Source: a virus. From it: DNA of 36,294 nt. Position numbers and translations under genes: made by a program. Within the stretch, counting starts at the first letter, position 1; every line of letters begins with the position of its first letter. Below, piece by piece: positions 7,010-15,019 of the stretch. A model generated the notes under the pieces. The model ran no database searches and was not told the DNA's origin. It saw only the letters and a program-made list of their open reading frames with translations. The DNA is taken from the IMG/VR virus record IMGVR_UViG_3300025154_002797, positions 1 through 36,294 of that record. One strand, given 5' to 3'.

Positions 7010-7189
7010 ATACAAACAAAAGAAAAAGTCCGAAGAGAACAAAATGAGGAGCTTATCGATGTTCTGACGGCGATCAGCATTGTAAGCAAGCGTCTTTCGA
7101 AAAAGCTGACGGTGCAGCAACAGCGATATGTAGAAAAACCGAGAGGAGGTAAGTATTATGACACCCGACAAAGCGCAGAAAATAAGTAA
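7010..7189 (+). CDS. Small helical protein with probable ATA start
   Basis: The conserved-looking part reads EELIDVLTAISIVSKRLSKKL, a short amphipathic helix seen in small proteins at this position in clostridial phages and elements. The frame is open from GTG 6965, but that codon has no ribosome site. GGAAAGGAG instead ends eight bases before ATA 7010, which would give about 59 residues starting IQTKEK. I take ATA as the likely start, either true non-standard initiation or a mutated ATG. The 3' end overlaps the next gene by 32 bases. Function unknown. Confidence 0.5.
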   Translation: MQTKEKVRREQNEELIDVLTAISIVSKRLSKKLTVQQQRYVEKPRGGKYYDTRQSAENK

Positions 7190-7484
7190 CGACCTTGCCA
7201 ATTTGGCGGCTAGTATCGTAGCAATTGCAGAAGAAATCAAGCAACACAGCAGTGAGGTAGATTCCAAGGAGCCCAAGCCACTGAATGAAGCACATATACC
7301 CGAACCTGTGAACCCCAAAGCTCCTACTCTTGAGGTAGTGCGCGGCATTCTCGCGGATAAAGCATCACACGGTTTCAATGAAGCAGTACAGGCTCTCATT
7401 AAGAAACACGGTGTAAGCAAGCTGTCAGAAGTAGACTCATCCGCTTACGCAACCCTTATTAAAGAAGCGGAGGAACTGAAATGA
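7158..7484 (+). CDS. Helical phage protein upstream of DUF2800 nuclease
   Basis: A 108-residue protein. An N-terminal helix (DKAQKISNDLANLAASIVAIAEEI) is joined by a Pro-rich linker (residues about 45-63) to a second helical domain (LEVVRGILADKASHGFNEAVQALIKKHG, SAYATLIKEAEEL). The C-terminal half is commonly seen in small phage proteins next to DUF2800 genes, some of them loosely annotated as rRNA biogenesis proteins; I see no basis for that function. GAGAGGAGG precedes ATG 7158, and the stop overlaps the next start (ATGA). Probably an accessory of the recombination/replication module. Confidence 0.65.
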   Translation: MTPDKAQKISNDLANLAASIVAIAEEIKQHSSEVDSKEPKPLNEAHIPEPVNPKAPTLEVVRGILADKASHGFNEAVQALIKKHGVSKLSEVDSSAYATLIKEAEELK

Positions 7485-8614
7485 GTGACGGTAAAGCACA
7501 CTCCCTGCTTTCACCGTCGGCAAGTCACAGATGGATTCAATGCACTCCTTCCGCGCGGCTGACGGAAAACTACCAAGACCAGGGTTCGGCTTATGCCAGC
7601 GAAGGAACCTTGGCACACAGTATAGCGGAAGCAAAACTGAGATACCATCTTGGAATAAGCAATAATTTACTTGGTTGCGATGATGCTGAAATGGATGAAC
7701 ACACAGATAATTATGTTGCATTTGTGATGGAGCAAATTAAAGCACTGACTGAACCGAAGATCTACATTGAACAAAAAGTCGATTGCTCTCGTTATGTACC
7801 TGAATGCAAAGGAACCTGCGACGCATTGATTATCTCGAATGGAGTGCTTCACATCATTGATTTAAAATACGGACGCGGTGTGAAAGTAGATGCAGAGAAC
7901 AACGATCAACTACGGATATACGCACTCGGAGCTTTGGAGATGTTCGGATACTTATATGACATTAAAGTTGTACGAATGAGTATTTTCCAACCACGGCTCG
8001 GAAACTGTTCTACTTGGGAAGTCTTCAAGGAAGACATTGAAAACTGGGCGGAGGAAACTCTAAAACCTGCAGCTGAACTGGCATGGAACGGTGAAGGTAC
8101 ATATAAGGCGGGGGAGCACTGCCAGTTTTGCAAAGCGAAAGCTGAGTGCCGAGAACGTGCGAAAGAAAACCTCGCTCTCGCATCTTATGACTTTACAGAA
8201 CCCCCGTTACTTGAAAACGACGAAATAACGGTTATACTCGGCAAAATCGACGAACTGGTCTCGTGGGCATCGGATGTAAAGGACTACGCTCTGACGGAAG
8301 CACTCAAAGGTGTGAAGTTCAACGGTTGGAAGATAGTTGAAGGAAGGAGCATTCGTAAATACACTGATGAAACCGCTGTTGCAGAGGCTGTCAATGAAAT
8401 CGGACTTGATCCGTATGAACACAAAGTCCTCGGTATCACCGCTATGACTGCTCTGCTCGGTAAAAAGCGGTTTGAGGAAGTTCTCGGCGGATTTATCGAA
8501 AAACCCTTAGGAAAACCGACTCTTGTTTCCCAATCGGACAAAAGGCAGGAAATCAACATTAACACGGCAGCGGATGACTTCGCTGACCTTATTGAAAATC
8601 AGGAGGAAGTATAA
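7481..8614 (+). CDS. DUF2800 RecB/Cas4-like nuclease
   Basis: A 377-residue protein of the DUF2800 family. It opens with LLSPSASHRWIQCTPSARL, typical of the family. The nuclease core is GTCDALI followed by HIIDLKYGRG (D and the K of the IxDxKxG motif), then an ordered NDQLRIYALGA helix, as in RecB/Cas4-like PD-(D/E)XK exonucleases. C-terminal CQFCKAKAECRERA, with the Cys in IQCTPS, is the usual set for an iron-sulphur cluster. The next gene encodes the DUF2815 ssDNA-binding partner, so the pair likely processes DNA ends for recombination-linked replication. Start overlaps the preceding stop by four bases. Confidence 0.85.
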   Translation: MSDGKAHSLLSPSASHRWIQCTPSARLTENYQDQGSAYASEGTLAHSIAEAKLRYHLGISNNLLGCDDAEMDEHTDNYVAFVMEQIKALTEPKIYIEQKVDCSRYVPECKGTCDALIISNGVLHIIDLKYGRGVKVDAENNDQLRIYALGALEMFGYLYDIKVVRMSIFQPRLGNCSTWEVFKEDIENWAEETLKPAAELAWNGEGTYKAGEHCQFCKAKAECRERAKENLALASYDFTEPPLLENDEITVILGKIDELVSWASDVKDYALTEALKGVKFNGWKIVEGRSIRKYTDETAVAEAVNEIGLDPYEHKVLGITAMTALLGKKRFEEVLGGFIEKPLGKPTLVSQSDKRQEININTAADDFADLIENQEEV

Positions 8615-9192
8615 TGACAAACAACAATCAGAAAGTAGAAAACCCCACGAAAATTAAGACGGGTGTGGTCCGTCTCAGTTATGCAAACATCTGGACCGCA
8701 AAGAGTATAAACGGTGGTACTCCCAAGTATTCCGCCAGTGTACTTATTCCTAAGTCTGATACGGTAACTGTACAGAGGATCAAAGCTGCTGTCCAGGCGG
8801 CATACGAAGAGGGAGAAAGCAAACTCAAAGGTAATGGCAAGTTCGTACCTCCACTCGCTTCTCTTAAGACTCCGCTGCGTGATGGTGATATCGAAAGACC
8901 GGATGACGAAGCATATAAAGGTCACTGGTTCGTAAACGCGAACAGCAATACCGCTCCGGGTGTAGTGGATATTAATCGTGAACCTATCTATGATACCAAG
9001 GAGATTTATTCCGGTGTATATGCCCGTGTCTGTCTCTCATTCTATGCTTTTAACAGTTCGGGTAGCAAAGGAATCGCTTGTGGACTTCAGAGCCTCCAAA
9101 AGGTGAAAGATGGAGAACCTCTTGGTGGTCGCAGTAAACCTGAAGACGATTTTGATGACGGATTTAATGCTGACGACGACTTTCTCGCCTAA
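8614..9192 (+). CDS. DUF2815 ssDNA-binding protein
   Basis: A 192-residue DUF2815 protein, the phage single-stranded DNA-binding family distantly like T7 gp2.5. Features: GVVRLSYANIW near the N-terminus, YSASVLIPKSD, and GHWFVNANS. The C-terminus is highly acidic (DDFDDGFNADDDFLA) and ends in a hydrophobic pair, as in SSB tails that recruit partner enzymes. The ATG shares bases with the stop of the DUF2800 nuclease (TAATG), so translation is coupled. It should coat ssDNA made by the nuclease and by the polymerase-helicase module that follows. Confidence 0.85.
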   Translation: MTNNNQKVENPTKIKTGVVRLSYANIWTAKSINGGTPKYSASVLIPKSDTVTVQRIKAAVQAAYEEGESKLKGNGKFVPPLASLKTPLRDGDIERPDDEAYKGHWFVNANSNTAPGVVDINREPIYDTKEIYSGVYARVCLSFYAFNSSGSKGIACGLQSLQKVKDGEPLGGRSKPEDDFDDGFNADDDFLA

Positions 9193-9201
9193 ACAAAACT
9201 A

Positions 9202-9243
9202 AGAAGATGGGTGGCGTGATCAATATTGCGTCACCCATCTTCT
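9202..9243 (+). terminator. Strong hairpin between SSB and polymerase genes
   Basis: AGAAGATGGGTG pairs perfectly with CACCCATCTTCT, with a further GC-rich extension in the loop. The tail is only weakly T-rich (CTATTGATT), so it may be a leaky terminator or an mRNA stabiliser that separates expression of the SSB from the polymerase. Confidence 0.6.
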
Positions 9244-9283
9244 CTATTGATTAAATATATTTTACTTGTTTTAAGGGAGGGAA

Positions 9284-11251
9284 GTGATCCTGATGGTTAT
9301 TAAACAAATTTCAATAGATTTAGAAACATACTCGTCTGCCGACCTCGCAAAGTGTGGTTTATATAAATACTGCGAATCGGCTGACTTTGAGATATTGCTT
9401 TTCGGCTACTCGGTAGACGGAAATGAGGTTCAAGTTGTCGACTTTGCAAGGGGCGAAAGTATACCTTCAGAAATCCTCAACGTTCTAACCGATGATAATG
9501 TTTTGAAATGGGCTTTTAATGCTAATTTTGAGAGAATCTGCTTGTCCCGTTATCTAAGAGATTTGCTCGGAAAAAATGAATTGAAATACCTGAGCCCTAA
9601 GTCGTGGCGTTGTTCTATGGTATGGTCGGCATATATGGGACTTCCGCTCTCGCTTGAAAACGTGGGTGCCGCATTAGGGCTTGAGAAACAGAAGCTGACA
9701 GAAGGGAAGGAACTCATCCGTTATTTCTGTTCGCCCTGTAAACCCACCGCTGCCAACGGTCAGCGAGCACGTAATCTACCTATCCATGCTCCCGATAAAT
9801 GGGAAATGTTCAAAACATATAACCGTCGTGATGTGGAAGCGGAGATGTCCATCCAAAATAAGCTCGCTAAGTTTCCCGTACCAGACAATGTATGGGCGGA
9901 TTATCGACTTGACCAGGAAATTAACGACCGTGGAGTAAAGCTTGATATGGACTTGGTACATCATGCAATCGAAGCCGATACCCGTTCAAAAGCGGAACTG
10001 ATGCACTTGATGCGTGAAATCACAGATCTCGAAAACCCCAACTCTGTAGCACAAATGAAAGAGTGGCTCTCTGATAATGGACTTGAGACCGAATCCCTGG
10101 GTAAAAAAGCGGTCGTTGAATTATTAAAGGACGCTCCAAAACCGCTCGGAGAAGTATTGTCTTTACGACAGTCATTGGCAAAATCATCCGTCAAAAAGTA
10201 TCAAGTCATGGAGCAATGCGCTTGTGCCGATAACCGTGTGCGCGGATTATTCCAATTTTATGGAGCAAATCGAACTGGTAGATGGAGCGGCAGACTACTG
10301 CAACCACAGAATCTTCCTCAGAACCATATGCCCGATCTTGAGTCGGCTCGGGAACTGGTAAAACGCGGAGACTTCGATGCATTAGATATGCTTTACGACT
10401 CCGTACCGGAAGTATTGTCAGAACTAATCCGTACCACTTTTGTACCGAAAGAAGGTTGTAAACTGGTGGTCGCAGACTTTTCTGCGATTGAAGCGAGAGT
10501 TATCGCTTGGTTAGCAGGTGAACAATGGCGAAATGATGTTTTTGCCACTCACGGCAAGATTTACGAAGCATCTGCAAGCCAGATGTTCAAAGTACCAATA
10601 GATGAAATTATCAAAGGTTCCTTATTAAGACAAAAAGGTAAAATCGCAGAACTGGCTCTTGGTTACGGAGGATCGGTAGGCGCGTTGAAAGTAATGGGAG
10701 CGCTTGATATGGGATTGTCGGAAGACGAACTACAGCCACTCGTCACAGCCTGGCGATCGGCGAACCCGAATATTGTCCGGCTCTGGTGGGATGTGGACAA
10801 AGCGGTTATGACAGCAGTTCGGAAAAAGGAATCTATCAAAACACACGACATTGAATTCAGCTATCAGAGTGGGATTCTCTTTATAACTTTACCATCCGGT
10901 AGACAGCTCTCTTATATAAAACCGAAAATAGGCACCAATCAATTCGGATCCGACTGTGTGACCTATATGGGTGTTGGCGGTACGAAGAAATGGGAACGAA
11001 TCGAGAGCTACGGACCCAAGTTCGTGGAAAACATTGTACAAGCAATTTCACGGGATATCCTTTGTTACGCAATGCAGACATTTTGCAATTACAACATCGT
11101 TATGCATATCCACGATGAAATTGTTATCGAAGCTGACCCTCAAATATCTATAGAAGCACTCTGCGAACAAATGAGTTGCACTCCTCCTTGGGCAGAGGGT
11201 CTTTTACTCCGTGCAGACGGCTACGAGTGCAAATTCTATCAAAAATCATAA
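9284..11251 (+). CDS. Family A DNA polymerase with 3'-5' exonuclease domain
   Basis: A 655-residue phage DNA polymerase I-type enzyme. The exonuclease domain starts with IDLETYS (metal-binding D and E) within the first 20 residues. Polymerase motif A is VVADFSAIEARVIAWL, motif B lies in KIAELALGYGGSVGAL and motif C is MHIHDEIVIE near the C-terminus. No 5'-3' exonuclease domain is present, as usual in phages. GGGAGGG precedes GTG 9284 closely; ATG 9293 in the same frame is an alternative start at longer spacing. It is the main replicative polymerase of the element, alongside VapE and SNF2 helicases. Confidence 0.92.
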   Translation: MILMVIKQISIDLETYSSADLAKCGLYKYCESADFEILLFGYSVDGNEVQVVDFARGESIPSEILNVLTDDNVLKWAFNANFERICLSRYLRDLLGKNELKYLSPKSWRCSMVWSAYMGLPLSLENVGAALGLEKQKLTEGKELIRYFCSPCKPTAANGQRARNLPIHAPDKWEMFKTYNRRDVEAEMSIQNKLAKFPVPDNVWADYRLDQEINDRGVKLDMDLVHHAIEADTRSKAELMHLMREITDLENPNSVAQMKEWLSDNGLETESLGKKAVVELLKDAPKPLGEVLSLRQSLAKSSVKKYQVMEQCACADNRVRGLFQFYGANRTGRWSGRLLQPQNLPQNHMPDLESARELVKRGDFDALDMLYDSVPEVLSELIRTTFVPKEGCKLVVADFSAIEARVIAWLAGEQWRNDVFATHGKIYEASASQMFKVPIDEIIKGSLLRQKGKIAELALGYGGSVGALKVMGALDMGLSEDELQPLVTAWRSANPNIVRLWWDVDKAVMTAVRKKESIKTHDIEFSYQSGILFITLPSGRQLSYIKPKIGTNQFGSDCVTYMGVGGTKKWERIESYGPKFVENIVQAISRDILCYAMQTFCNYNIVMHIHDEIVIEADPQISIEALCEQMSCTPPWAEGLLLRADGYECKFYQKS

Positions 11252-11310
11252 AACTTACACTACGGATTTTATATCTTGGTTGTCCTGTAGTTAACGAAGG
11301 TGATACTACC
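11252..11310 (+). repeat. Post-stop element, copy 2
   Basis: After the polymerase stop comes AACTTACACTACGGATTTT, then TGTCC and GTAGTTAACGAAGG, parallel to the element at 6924. ACTAC can pair with GTAGT, but the long stem of copy 1 is less regular here. Sharing of the sequence but not the exact stem argues for a conserved protein- or RNA-binding element rather than chance. Confidence 0.45.
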
Positions 11311-11333
11311 TATCATGATTACGGAGGTAGAAA

Positions 11334-11726
11334 ATGTTCTACATAAAATCAAAACTGCTGGGCGGCGGAACAGTCAAGACGGAAATAACTGATGAAAACG
11401 TATTCACAAGATGCCAAAAATGCGAGTGCGAACTCCCTGTTGATCTTGTGGAAATTCTTTCTGATGGTGAAAGCGATCTGTTTTCAACAAGTTTTATTTG
11501 CTCCCGATGCACAACAAAAAAAGTGACCGATGAAGTTATAGTGCCAATTATCTACGATGGTATTGTTTGGCTTGAAAACATCCTGGTTCGCTCCGGTTAT
11601 GGAGAAGAAATCCAATACCTTTACGACTCGTTCCATATTAATTCCTTAGAAGACTTGCGTCCCGAAGAATACAACGAATTTGGTAACGCTCTAGCGAAAA
11701 TGGCAATCGGTATTGATGAGGGTTAA
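11334..11726 (+). CDS. Zinc-ribbon-like phage protein
   Basis: A 130-residue protein with two Cys pairs, C27-x2-C30 (RCQKCECE, with C32 nearby) and C56-x2-C59 (CSRC), 25 residues apart: a probable zinc ribbon. The C-terminal half is helical and acidic (YLYDSFHINSLEDLRPEEYNEFGNALAKM). ACGGAGG lies seven bases before the ATG. It overlaps the next start by 11 bases. Its place between polymerase and VapE suggests a replication accessory role, but no specific family is recognised. Confidence 0.65.
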   Translation: MFYIKSKLLGGGTVKTEITDENVFTRCQKCECELPVDLVEILSDGESDLFSTSFICSRCTTKKVTDEVIVPIIYDGIVWLENILVRSGYGEEIQYLYDSFHINSLEDLRPEEYNEFGNALAKMAIGIDEG

Positions 11727-12153
11727 GACAGTGGAAATGAAAAACATAGAAGGATATCTTGATACGACAGCAGGAATCGCACTTGCCAATGTAACCCGTG
11801 AGGAAAAGGTTACAAAGAACTATATGCCCCTCGTCTACATCGCTTCTCCTTATTCCAGTGAAACCGAATACAACACAGAGAAAGCACGGGACTATTGCAG
11901 GTTCGCGGTCAGCAGGGGAGCGATCCCCCTAGCACCGCACCTTCACTATCCGCAGTTCATGGACGATAGTGATAAAGTACAACGTGAACTGGGGCTTCGT
12001 TTTGCACTGATACTGCTTAATAAATGCGATGAATTATGGGCTTTTGGCGATACCGTTAGTGACGGTATGTCGCGTGAAATCGCCAAAGCTCGAAAACGAG
12101 GAATAACCATCAGGTACTTTAATAACAAATGCGAGGTGGTATCCCATGCATAA
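11716..12153 (+). CDS. DUF4406 / nucleoside deoxyribosyltransferase-like protein
   Basis: A 145-residue protein. From residue about 38 it reads MPLVYIASPYSS, then AVSRGAIPLAPHLHYPQF, CDELWAFGD and SDGMSREIAKARKRGI, the pattern of DUF4406, related to nucleoside 2-deoxyribosyltransferases: a Rossmann-like fold with GM..EI near the active site. The first ~35 residues are a family-foreign extension. The ATG 11716 lies inside the previous gene; ATG 11737 is a later alternative. Such proteins in phages may act in nucleotide metabolism; substrate cannot be told. It overlaps the VapE start by eight bases. Confidence 0.75.
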   Translation: MRVKTVEMKNIEGYLDTTAGIALANVTREEKVTKNYMPLVYIASPYSSETEYNTEKARDYCRFAVSRGAIPLAPHLHYPQFMDDSDKVQRELGLRFALILLNKCDELWAFGDTVSDGMSREIAKARKRGITIRYFNNKCEVVSHA

Positions 12154-14506
12154 ATTACCGATTTCCATCGGCAACAGCCGGTACGCAAAGAAATGGGTAA
12201 ACAAAGAAACCGGATGGGAGGAACTCTGTGAACAGCTCAAAGTACCGAAGCGTACAATAGAGACCAATGCGGAGTATGCCAAGCTTTCGAAAACCAAGCG
12301 TGACGATATCAAAGATGTGGGTGGGTTCGTTACCGGACATCTCCACGGAGGTAGGCGAAAAAGCGATACGGTCGCTTACCTCTCGATGCTGAAACTGGAT
12401 GCAGATGAAGCTGAAAAAGACTTTATTGTAAAGTTTACAACTGTTCACCGTTATGAGTGCTTTGTTTACAGTACCCACAGCCATACTCCCGACGCACCAA
12501 GATACCGAATATTGATTCCACTGACTCGCAATATTTCACCGGAGGAATTTGCTGCTATTTCACGGTATGTCGCAAACGAATACGGTATAGACCAGTTCGA
12601 CCCTTGTTCATATATCTCGCACCAGTTGATGTACTGGCCGTCCTGCTCAATCGATGGAGAATATTACTGCAGCCGGTTTGAAGGCGAATGGCTTGACCCC
12701 GACGAGTTCCTTTCCAAGTACCCCAACTGGTATGATTGCACGATGCTCCCGACAACAAAGCGTGAGGGGACATTGGTACAACGGGAAATTAAGCGTCAAG
12801 CAGATCCACTTACTAAGAATGGTATTATCGGCGCATTTAATAATGTCTACTTTCCAATACAAAAATTTATAGAAACAAAACTCACTGATATATACGAACC
12901 CGCTGTCGGAGGTCGATATGGTTACATACCAGCCGACAGCACGGCGGGTGTGATCGTGTATGATGATAAGTTTGTATACTCCAATCATGCAAGCGACCCC
13001 GCTTATGGGCAGTTGTTGAACGCTTTTGATCTAATGCGTATCCATCGCTTCGGACATCTGGACGAAAAGGAAAGCGTAAAAGCAATGCTTGATGAAACCG
13101 GTAAGGATGATGCAGTCAAAGCTTGGCTCGCCGAAAAACGTCTGGAACAAGCGGGTGAGGATTTTACTTCTCCTGTAGAAGGGGATAAGAAATGGCAGCT
13201 CTCGCTTGAACTCGAAAAAAGCGGTGAGATCTGTGATATCTATGAAAATTATGTTGTCATCGCTATGAATGATGATGTTATGAAAAATGTGGCGTACAAT
13301 GAACTTCGGGATACGCTTGATATCCGGAACGAAGTACCGTGGGAACATATCAAACGCGGATGGTCGAAATCGGACGAGGTCGGGGTTTACGGTTACTTAA
13401 GCCATATTTATGGTCTATACTCACCGACCAAAGCAGATAACGCCATCAAGTACGCTGCTGATAAACGACGCTTCCATCCTATTCGGGAGTATCTCAACAG
13501 CTTACCTACATGGGATGGTACAGAACGAGTCGGTACTCTGCTGATCCGTTGTCTGCAAGCGGAGGATACTCCCTATGTTCGGACGGTCACCAGGAAGACT
13601 TTTGCGGCAGCGGTTGCAAGGATATATAAACCAGGTACGAAGTTTGACTGTGTATTAGTGTTCGATGGCGCACAAGGTATCGGTAAATCCACACTCTTTA
13701 AAGATCTCGTGGGGGATGAGTATTATTCAGAAACACTCTCACTCACCGATATGGATGATAAATCCGGTGCGGAGAAACTACAAGGATTCTGGGTCGTTGA
13801 AATACCAGAGTTTGCCGGAATGAAGAAGGCTGACATCGAAAAGGTAAAAGCGTTCATCTCCACAGCAGACGATAAGTATCGTCCCAGTTACGGTAAAGTA
13901 GTGGAAAGCCACCCAAGGCAGTGTATTATCATCGGTTCAGTCAACGGAGAACGCGGATACCTGCGCGACATCACGGGAAACCGTCGGTTCTTGATTGTAA
14001 AGGTGCATCAGGAAGAACAAGTAAAAACATGGAACTTCTCCGAGTATGAATGCGATCAGATATGGGCGGAAGCGAAGGCAATCTACGAAAGCGGAGAAAA
14101 GTTGTATCTTGAAGGCGATTTGATACAGGATGCCGAAGTAGCACAGAAAGAAGCAATGGAAGTAGATGAGCGTCAAGGTTTGGTTGAGGAATACCTTGAA
14201 CGACTGCTTCCCGAGAATTGGGACGATCTGGACTGTTACAGGCGGCGCGACTACATACGTGACCCTAACGACCCAACAAGTCCCAAAGGTACAGTGCGTC
14301 GAAAGTACGTTACCAATGTTGAAATCTGGTGTGAGTGCTTCGGACGTAAACCGGACGAATTGAAACCTACCGACAGTTATCAGCTTGCGACTCTTATGGC
14401 TCGCGTTAGCGGTTGGGAAAGGACAAAACAAAGGCAGCGAATTCCCTTATACGGAGAACAACGCTTATATATAAGAAAGCTTGTCGCAAACGAAAAAACT
14501 GTGTAA
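12146..14506 (+). CDS. VapE-family primase-helicase
   Basis: A 786-residue two-part replication protein. The N-terminal ~250 residues resemble an archaeo-eukaryotic primase/bifunctional prim-pol domain: LKLDADE (acidic pair), YSTHSHTPDAPRYRILIPL (His-containing motif) and a Cys/aromatic region SHQLMYWPSCS. From about residue 420 comes the VapE helicase with Walker A DGAQGIGKSTLFKDL near residue 510, Walker B WVVEIPEF and the sensor-like IIGSVN and GNRRFL motifs. It should prime and unwind the phage origin. The gene-free region behind it has origin-like repeats. Part of a tightly overlapped operon with DUF4406. Confidence 0.88.
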   Translation: MHKLPISIGNSRYAKKWVNKETGWEELCEQLKVPKRTIETNAEYAKLSKTKRDDIKDVGGFVTGHLHGGRRKSDTVAYLSMLKLDADEAEKDFIVKFTTVHRYECFVYSTHSHTPDAPRYRILIPLTRNISPEEFAAISRYVANEYGIDQFDPCSYISHQLMYWPSCSIDGEYYCSRFEGEWLDPDEFLSKYPNWYDCTMLPTTKREGTLVQREIKRQADPLTKNGIIGAFNNVYFPIQKFIETKLTDIYEPAVGGRYGYIPADSTAGVIVYDDKFVYSNHASDPAYGQLLNAFDLMRIHRFGHLDEKESVKAMLDETGKDDAVKAWLAEKRLEQAGEDFTSPVEGDKKWQLSLELEKSGEICDIYENYVVIAMNDDVMKNVAYNELRDTLDIRNEVPWEHIKRGWSKSDEVGVYGYLSHIYGLYSPTKADNAIKYAADKRRFHPIREYLNSLPTWDGTERVGTLLIRCLQAEDTPYVRTVTRKTFAAAVARIYKPGTKFDCVLVFDGAQGIGKSTLFKDLVGDEYYSETLSLTDMDDKSGAEKLQGFWVVEIPEFAGMKKADIEKVKAFISTADDKYRPSYGKVVESHPRQCIIIGSVNGERGYLRDITGNRRFLIVKVHQEEQVKTWNFSEYECDQIWAEAKAIYESGEKLYLEGDLIQDAEVAQKEAMEVDERQGLVEEYLERLLPENWDDLDCYRRRDYIRDPNDPTSPKGTVRRKYVTNVEIWCECFGRKPDELKPTDSYQLATLMARVSGWERTKQRQRIPLYGEQRLYIRKLVANEKTV

Positions 14507-14527
14507 CTACGGGCGTTTGGTGGTATT

Positions 14528-14711
14528 TGCGACACCTACGACAACCTCTCTATATTAATTTAATCAGTATTTTTAAATAGTAGAAAGAAACATAGCACAC
14601 ACGCACGAGGATTATATATAGAGAATTTTTTTAAGGTGTCGCACAAAGTACCAATAATGCCCATAAAATCAAGGTTTTTTATGCGACAACATAAAAACAA
14701 GAGGTTGTCGT
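14528..14711 (+). promoter_or_regulatory. Interleaved inverted repeats after vapE: candidate origin or RNA switch
   Basis: TGCGACACCT (14528-14537) is inverted as AGGTGTCGCA (14634-14643), and ACGACAACCTCT (14538-14549) is inverted as AGAGGTTGTCGT (14700-14711). The order A-B-A'-B' forbids simple nesting and would make a pseudoknot in RNA. A third related unit, TGCGACAAC (14682-14690), can pair locally with GTTGTCG next to the ribosome site GGAAGGGA of the VRR-NUC gene. The AT-rich core (14555-14632) resembles an unwinding element. Confidence 0.5.
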
Positions 14712-14725
14712 GGAAGGGATAAATT

Positions 14726-15019
14726 ATGCGAGAAAAAACAATTGAGCGTAAATTTGTTAATGAAGTAAAGAAATTGGGCGGTCTCTGCCCGAAGTTCGTT
14801 AGTCCGGGTTTTGACGGGATGCCCGACCGTCTTGTGCTACTACCAGATGGTTATATAGCGTTTGTGGAGGTCAAGTCAATGGGATGCAAACCTCGTGCGT
14901 TGCAGGTCACACGGCATAAGCAACTGCGACAGTTAGGTTTTCGCGTCTATGTTCTGGATGATACCGATCAGATACAAAAAATAATCAGCGAGATGGGATG
15001 TGAACCAGATGGAACTTAA
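14726..15019 (+). CDS. VRR-NUC domain nuclease
   Basis: A 97-residue stand-alone VRR-NUC protein, a PD-(D/E)XK-type nuclease fold frequent in phages next to SNF2 helicases. Catalytic features: E7 in TIERKFVNEV, G-x-P-D-R-L (GMPDRLVLLP) and the EVKS of AFVEVKSMG, followed by QxxRHKQLRQLG. It likely cuts branched or recombination DNA structures. GGAAGGGA precedes the ATG by eight bases. The end overlaps the SNF2 gene by about 20 bases, so the two are translated together and may act as one helicase-nuclease. Confidence 0.9.
   Translation: MREKTIERKFVNEVKKLGGLCPKFVSPGFDGMPDRLVLLPDGYIAFVEVKSMGCKPRALQVTRHKQLRQLGFRVYVLDDTDQIQKIISEMGCEPDGT

Noticed and set aside
13937-14431. 164-codon minus ORF
   Set aside because: Lies entirely inside the well-supported vapE gene; composition shadow.
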